DNA of 64,000 nucleotides, taken from contig NZ_JAHCDA010000002.1 of the NCBI RefSeq assembly GCF_018413645.1, positions 1,178,001 through 1,242,000 of the forward strand. The letters are read 5' to 3'. The notes beneath the pieces are model-generated. The model was not told the origin of the DNA. It did no database searches and saw only the letters and a list, made by a program, of their open reading frames with translations. Position numbers and translations under genes: made by a program. This DNA comes from Roseococcus pinisoli (GTDB lineage Bacteria > Pseudomonadota > Alphaproteobacteria > Acetobacterales > Acetobacteraceae). The stretch's first letter is position 1. Every line of letters begins with the position of its first letter. Below are positions 60,069-64,000 of the stretch, in pieces.

Positions 60069-62798
60069 ATGGCACTTATCGTCGCGAGGACGGCCTTCGT
60101 GCCCTTGGCCCTGCGTGGATTTCTTGGCCTCATGGTGGCCCTCGTCCCAGCCGGAGCGGTGCTGCTCAAGCTCGACCAGGAATCCAGGACCGCCCGCGAG
60201 ACCCAGGAGATCGACCAGGTCACCTCGCTGCTGCAGCGCGTCGCCACGCAGCAGGCCGCCACCTTCGGCGCGGCACGGCAGATCCTCAGCGCCATGGCCG
60301 CGACGCCGATCCTCGCGGGTCGGGAATGCGCGACGTTCCTGCACCGGGCGCTGGAAGCCAATCCGCGCTACCTCAACGCCGTCCTCTCCGATGCCAATGG
60401 CCGGGTGATCTGCACCACGCGGGCCTCCGCACCGCCGGACCCCGGGCTGCTGGCGGTCCTGCGGGGCGAGGGGTTCCAGGTCAGCAGCTACCAGGCCGGC
60501 GTGGCCCCGGCGGGCGGCACGCTGAGCCTCGCCCAGCCGCTGCGCGACGCCTCGGGCCGCTTGGTGGGCGCGGCCGCCGTCACCCTCTCGCTCGACTGGC
60601 TGGCGGAGGATCTCGGCGCCATGGGGCTGCCGCCCCTGGCGATCGCGACCATTGCCGACCGCAACGGCATCGTCCTCGCCAGCTCCCGCCGCACCGAGAC
60701 GCTGGTCGGCAGCCAGCTGTCCGGGCTGGCGCATCGTTTCCTCGACGCCGCCGCCGCGGGCGTCGTGGCGGCGACGGGGGAGGAAGGGCTGCGCCGCCTC
60801 GCCTATGTGCCGGCCCATGAGGGTCCCGGAGGCCTCTTCGTCGCGGTCGGCCTGCGCCAGGACAAGGCCGATGGCGCCGATGTCGCCCTCGACACGGCCC
60901 TGATGATCGTCGGCGGCCTGCTCCTGAGCTTCCTGATCGGCCTCGCGGTGTTCCACGCGGCCGCCGAGGGTCCGGTCCAGGCCCTGCTCGGCGCCGCGCG
61001 GCGCTGGGGCGCGCAGGACTGGAGCGCGCGGGTGGGCAGGATCGGCGGCGGGCGCGATTTCCGCCGCCTCGCCGGAGCCTTCGACAGCATGGCGCAGACG
61101 GTCGAGGCGCAGCAGCGGGCCGAGGCGCGGTGGCAGGCCTGCATGGAAACCGCGCCGCTCTTCGTGCTGGCCGCCGACCATGCGGGGCGCGTGGAATGGG
61201 TCAATCTCCGCTGGCGGGACGCCACCGGTCTCGACCTCAACGAAAGTCGTGGCGACGGCTGGCTGGAGGCCATCGCCCCCGCCGACCGACTTTCCTTCGA
61301 AGCCGTCTGGTACGCGGCCGTGGGCGATCCGGAAGGCCCCTCGCTGATCCGGGAGGTGACGCTGCGCAGCGGCCATCGCTGCCTCTTCACCGGCGCCCCG
61401 GCCGTCTCCGACAAGAAGGAGGTGCTGGCCTGGGCGCTCTTCGGCATCGACGTCCGCGATCGCCTGCGGGCTGAAGCGCGCGCCGAGGAGAGCGACGCCC
61501 AGCTGCACGCCGTCTATGCGCACGCGCCGGTCGGCCTCTGCCTGCTGGACCGCAACCTGCGCTTCCTCGCCGTCAACGGAAGGCTGGCCCGGGCCCATGG
61601 CCGTCCGGCTTCCGAGCACCCCGGACGCAGCCTGGCCGAGATGGCCCCCGACTTTGCCGCCGAGCTCGAGGAAAGGCTCCGGGAGGTCGTCGCGACGGGC
61701 AACGCGCTGGAGGATATCGAGGTCTCCACGCATCTGGACGGCGATCAGCGGCACTGGCTCTGCAGCTATCACGCCGTGCGCGACCATTCGGGCGCCGTGG
61801 CCACCATCAGCGGGGCGGTGGTCGACATCACCGCCCGGCGCCGCATGGAGGATTCCGCCCGGCAGCTCTCCCGCGAGGTGGACCATCGCGCGCAGAATGC
61901 GCTGAGCGTCGTGCGCGGCCTGCTGCGTCTCTCCGCCGCGGACGCACCGGACGACGTTCCCGCGCTGGTCGAGGAGCTGGAGGGCCGCATCGGCGCGATC
62001 AGCCGCGCGCATGACGTCCTCTCGCGGGAGAACTGGCTGGGGGCCGATCTCGGCGAGATCGTCATCCGCGAACTGGCCGCCCATCCCGGCCGCATCGAGG
62101 CCTCCGGCCCGCCGATCGGCCTCGTCGCCGAGGGAGCCCAGCCCCTGGCACTCGCCTTGCACGAGCTGGTCAGCAACGCGCTGCGGCACGGCGCCCTTTC
62201 CGACGAGAGCGGCCAGGTCGTCATCACCTGGATGCGCACCGACAAGGGCGCCGAGCTGCACTGGACGGAGAGCGGCGGGCCGCCGCTCGCCGGCCCGCCG
62301 GCGCGGACCGGCTTCGGCACCATGCTGATCGACGCCAATATGCGCACCCAGCTCGCCGGTGACATCCACCGGCAATGGGCAACCGAGGGACTGAGCTGCG
62401 TCCTGGAGATTGGCGCCGAGGCGCTGGCGCCCGACCACTCGCGTGGCCGTCTCGAGGGCAAGCCGCTCGCCGGCCGCAGCGTGCTGCTCCTGGAGGACGT
62501 CCCCTCGCCCGACATCTCCATCGCCGCGGCCCTGCGCGAGGGCGGCTGCCGCGTGCTGGGGCCGGCGCGCTCCGTCGCAGAAGCGATCTTCCTCGCCGGC
62601 CAGGCAGGGCGCGTGGATGTGGTGCTGATCGCCGGGCGGCTCGCGGAGCATCAGGATGAGCGGCTCGGCGAGATTCTGCGGCAACGCGCGCGGCTCGTCC
62701 TGCGGCTGTCGCCCGAACTGCTGAAGGGCCGCCCCATGACGCCCCAGGGCGTCCGCCAGGTACTGGCCGGGGCGTTGGCTTCCACGAGCTCCGGCTGA
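60069..62798 (+). CDS. membrane HWE-type histidine kinase with a degenerate receiver
   Basis: A 909-residue sensor: helix 1 (about 10-33), a periplasmic Cache-like domain, helix 2 (about 277-298), a HAMP-like linker, two PAS domains (about 355-470 and 480-595), and an HWE kinase core with His606 in DHRAQNAL and the ATPase motif HELVSNALRHGAL (His698 onward). The C-terminus (about 803-905) is a receiver-like fold: acidic pair Glu809-Asp810 in LLLEDV is kept, but the phosphoacceptor position is Ala855 (VVLIAGRL). Starts 32 bases after tlyA. No response regulator gene adjacent. Confidence 0.92.
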   Translation: MALIVARTAFVPLALRGFLGLMVALVPAGAVLLKLDQESRTARETQEIDQVTSLLQRVATQQAATFGAARQILSAMAATPILAGRECATFLHRALEANPRYLNAVLSDANGRVICTTRASAPPDPGLLAVLRGEGFQVSSYQAGVAPAGGTLSLAQPLRDASGRLVGAAAVTLSLDWLAEDLGAMGLPPLAIATIADRNGIVLASSRRTETLVGSQLSGLAHRFLDAAAAGVVAATGEEGLRRLAYVPAHEGPGGLFVAVGLRQDKADGADVALDTALMIVGGLLLSFLIGLAVFHAAAEGPVQALLGAARRWGAQDWSARVGRIGGGRDFRRLAGAFDSMAQTVEAQQRAEARWQACMETAPLFVLAADHAGRVEWVNLRWRDATGLDLNESRGDGWLEAIAPADRLSFEAVWYAAVGDPEGPSLIREVTLRSGHRCLFTGAPAVSDKKEVLAWALFGIDVRDRLRAEARAEESDAQLHAVYAHAPVGLCLLDRNLRFLAVNGRLARAHGRPASEHPGRSLAEMAPDFAAELEERLREVVATGNALEDIEVSTHLDGDQRHWLCSYHAVRDHSGAVATISGAVVDITARRRMEDSARQLSREVDHRAQNALSVVRGLLRLSAADAPDDVPALVEELEGRIGAISRAHDVLSRENWLGADLGEIVIRELAAHPGRIEASGPPIGLVAEGAQPLALALHELVSNALRHGALSDESGQVVITWMRTDKGAELHWTESGGPPLAGPPARTGFGTMLIDANMRTQLAGDIHRQWATEGLSCVLEIGAEALAPDHSRGRLEGKPLAGRSVLLLEDVPSPDISIAAALREGGCRVLGPARSVAEAIFLAGQAGRVDVVLIAGRLAEHQDERLGEILRQRARLVLRLSPELLKGRPMTPQGVRQVLAGALASTSSG

Positions 62799-62823
62799 GA
62801 GAGCTTTCCCGAGACGGCGATGC

Positions 62824-62847
62824 AACGCGCGCCGCGCTTCGCGCGTT
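62824..62847 (+). terminator. hairpin terminator after the HWE kinase gene
   Basis: AACGCGCG and CGCGCGTT form a perfect eight-base stem with an eight-base loop, followed by TTTCCCC. It lies 26 bases after the kinase stop and before the lipoprotein gene. Confidence 0.55.
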
Positions 62848-62878
62848 TCCCCTGCATCAAATGTTCGGAGGAACAACA

Positions 62879-63121
62879 ATGCTCAAGGTATCTCGGACGG
62901 CCGGGGCTCTGCTTCTCCTCGGAACCCTTTCGGCCTGTGGCTACAGCACGGGCGACCGGGTGGGCTCCGGCGCGCTGCTCGGCGGTGCTGGCGGTGCGGC
63001 GATCGGCGCGATCGGCGGCAATCCGCTCGCGGGCGCTGCGGCCGGTGCCGTGGCAGGCGGCGCGGTTGGTGGCCTGACCTCGCCCAACACGGTCAATCTC
63101 GGCCGGCCGGTCTGGCGCTGA
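62879..63121 (+). CDS. small glycine-zipper lipoprotein
   Basis: An 80-residue exported lipoprotein. Signal peptide LLLLGTLSACG with the lipobox Cys at residue 20; the mature part is one Gly/Ala-rich glycine zipper (GGAGGAAIGAIGGNPLAGAA), which tends to insert in or pack on membranes. Strong GGAGG seven bases before the ATG. Similar small osmotic/stress lipoproteins are common. Together with the Dps-like and DUF883-like genes it forms an apparent stress group. Confidence 0.88.
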   Translation: MLKVSRTAGALLLLGTLSACGYSTGDRVGSGALLGGAGGAAIGAIGGNPLAGAAAGAVAGGAVGGLTSPNTVNLGRPVWR

Positions 63122-63134
63122 GGATCGGGATTCC

Positions 63135-63620
63135 ATGCCGAGCGATACCAAGACGAAGAAGCGCCCCGCCACCAACAAGGCGGAGGCCGGGGTGGCCGCG
63201 TCCCTCAATGGCTTCCTGGCGGATACCTACGTTCTGCTGGGCAAGACCCAGGCCTGCCACTGGAATGCGACCGGCCCGAACTTCTTCGGTCTGCACAAGC
63301 TGACCGAGGCCCAGTACGGCGAGCTCTTCGCCAGCATCGACGAACTGGCCGAACGCGTCCGCGCGCTGGATGCGCTGGCACCGGGCGGCCTTGGCGCGAT
63401 GCTGCATCTCGCCCGCCTGCATGACGGGCAGGAAGGCCCCGTCACCACCACGGAGGCTGCCCGCCTCCTCGCCGAGGACAACGCCACCCTGGCCGCCCGC
63501 GCAAGCGAACTGGCCGAGGAGGCGGACGAGGCGGATGACCTCGCGACGCACGACATGCTCGTGAAGCGCATCGAGGTCCACGAGAAGGCCGCCTGGCTGC
63601 TGCGCAGCCATCTCGGCTGA
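63135..63620 (+). CDS. dps: Dps-like ferritin-family DNA-protection protein
   Basis: A 161-residue Dps/ferritin-like protein. Ferroxidase-type residues occur in TQACHWNATGPNFFGLHKL (His) and ELFASIDELAER (Asp and Glu), the inter-subunit pattern of Dps. The Lys-rich N-tail (KTKKRP) could bind DNA. It stores iron and protects DNA from peroxide under starvation. Starts 13 bases after the lipoprotein stop, so probably cotranscribed. Confidence 0.9.
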   Translation: MPSDTKTKKRPATNKAEAGVAASLNGFLADTYVLLGKTQACHWNATGPNFFGLHKLTEAQYGELFASIDELAERVRALDALAPGGLGAMLHLARLHDGQEGPVTTTEAARLLAEDNATLAARASELAEEADEADDLATHDMLVKRIEVHEKAAWLLRSHLG

Positions 63621-63642
63621 ACATTTCAATAGGAGCTATACG

Positions 63643-64000
63643 ATGTCCCAGACCGTTGAAAACGCCCGCAACCTCGCCAACGACGCCAAGAACGAAGCCC
63701 AGCGTCTCGCCGGCGGCGCGCGTGACCTCGCCTATGGCGCGAAGGACGACGCCTCGCGCCTCGTCTCCGATGCCCGGGCCGAGATCTCGCAGCTGCGCGA
63801 GAAGGTGGAATCCCTGCTGAACGACCGCGTCACGCCGGCGGTCTCCGCCGTGGCCGACCGCGCCTCCTCCCTTGGCAAGAGCGCGAGCGAGACCGTCCGC
63901 CACCAGGCCGATCGCGCCTCCGACGCCGTGCACGACAAGCCGCTGATCGCTCTCGGCGTCGCGGCGCTGGCCGGCTTCGTCATCGCGAGCCTCATCCGGC
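63643..64000 (+). CDS. DUF883/ElaB-YqjD-like membrane protein, 3' end missing
   Basis: At least 119 residues, running off the right edge. A long charged amphipathic helix (about 1-95, repeated Ala and Lys/Glu/Arg spacing) ends in one membrane helix (KPLIALGVAALAGFVIASLIR). This is the layout of DUF883 proteins, which in Escherichia coli (ElaB, YqjD) are stationary-phase inner-membrane proteins that can bind ribosomes. AGGAG is seven bases before the ATG. The C-terminus is probably only a few residues beyond the edge. Third gene of the stress group after dps. Confidence 0.82.
   Translation, partial: MSQTVENARNLANDAKNEAQRLAGGARDLAYGAKDDASRLVSDARAEISQLREKVESLLNDRVTPAVSAVADRASSLGKSASETVRHQADRASDAVHDKPLIALGVAALAGFVIASLIR

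Noticed and set aside
59829-62879. 1016-codon minus-strand frame over tlyA and the HWE kinase
   Set aside because: The plus-strand kinase has clear PAS, HWE and ATPase motifs. The antisense translation has no recognisable motif.
1-64000. Mobile elements, prophage or genomic island
   Set aside because: No transposase, integrase or phage gene is present, and no tRNA gene with flanking repeats. The slightly lower GC around 42.7-46 kb is typical of glycan genes and not enough for a call.
1-64000. tRNA or rRNA genes
   Set aside because: No cloverleaf with a GTTC-A-A T-loop and matching acceptor stem was found in the intergenic spaces.

Overview
The window looks like a chromosomal segment of a GC-rich alphaproteobacterium, most likely Acetobacteraceae and Roseomonas-like. 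The reasons are the very high GC content, three solute-binding proteins of the tripartite-tricarboxylate (Bug/TctC) family, and two typical alphaproteobacterial housekeeping blocks: rpmH-rnpA-yidD-yidC-engB-argB and xseB-ispA-dxs-tlyA. This is inference from gene content; no rRNA or other taxonomic marker is present. I found no tRNA, rRNA, CRISPR array, prophage or insertion sequence. Coding density is high, and several operons are tightly coupled through 4-base start/stop overlaps.

Region 1-5.5 kb holds a partial acyl-CoA synthetase, an alpha/beta-hydrolase, an exported cupin, and a leftward group of queH, an AlkX/YcaQ-type DNA glycosylase and a Bug solute-binding protein. Region 5.6-14.4 kb is a vitamin B12 module. 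One cobalamin riboswitch precedes the B12-independent methionine synthase metE. A second precedes a gene of unknown function that is translationally coupled to btuB, btuF, btuC and btuD. When B12 is plentiful, both the B12-free enzyme and B12 import should be turned down.

Region 14.4-18.5 kb carries a Bug solute-binding protein, an HMG-CoA-lyase-family enzyme and a CaiB/BaiF CoA-transferase, with a divergent GntR regulator and a perfect palindrome between them. Region 18.5-31 kb is oriented to ketone bodies and polyhydroxybutyrate: an alcohol dehydrogenase, a patatin/acetoacetate decarboxylase/3-hydroxybutyrate dehydrogenase operon, and a second 3-hydroxybutyrate dehydrogenase/patatin pair. 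Both operons share an 11-base upstream element. Also here are an MHS-type MFS transporter, an HNH nuclease, gluQ, an EamA exporter, an RlmI-type methyltransferase and a DUF3293-like gene.

Region 31-41 kb has two hybrid histidine kinases around the rpmH-yidC-argB block. Region 41-51.8 kb has a thioesterase, a third Bug protein, a double-domain glycosyltransferase, a GT2, a heptose-7-phosphate kinase, a zinc-finger DinB, a Tat-exported PhoX phosphatase and a short-chain dehydrogenase. Region 51.7-64 kb has two TetR regulators, methionine aminopeptidase, a ROK kinase, TusA, a histone-deacetylase-family enzyme, the xseB-ispA-dxs-tlyA block, an HWE histidine kinase with a degenerate receiver, a glycine-zipper lipoprotein, a Dps-like protein and a partial DUF883-like protein.

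The best candidates for undescribed biology are the unknown B12-operon gene at 8867-9862 with its leader, the orphan protein at 30402-31052, the element shared by the two hydroxybutyrate operons, and the sensor kinases that end in inactive-looking phosphorelay domains.
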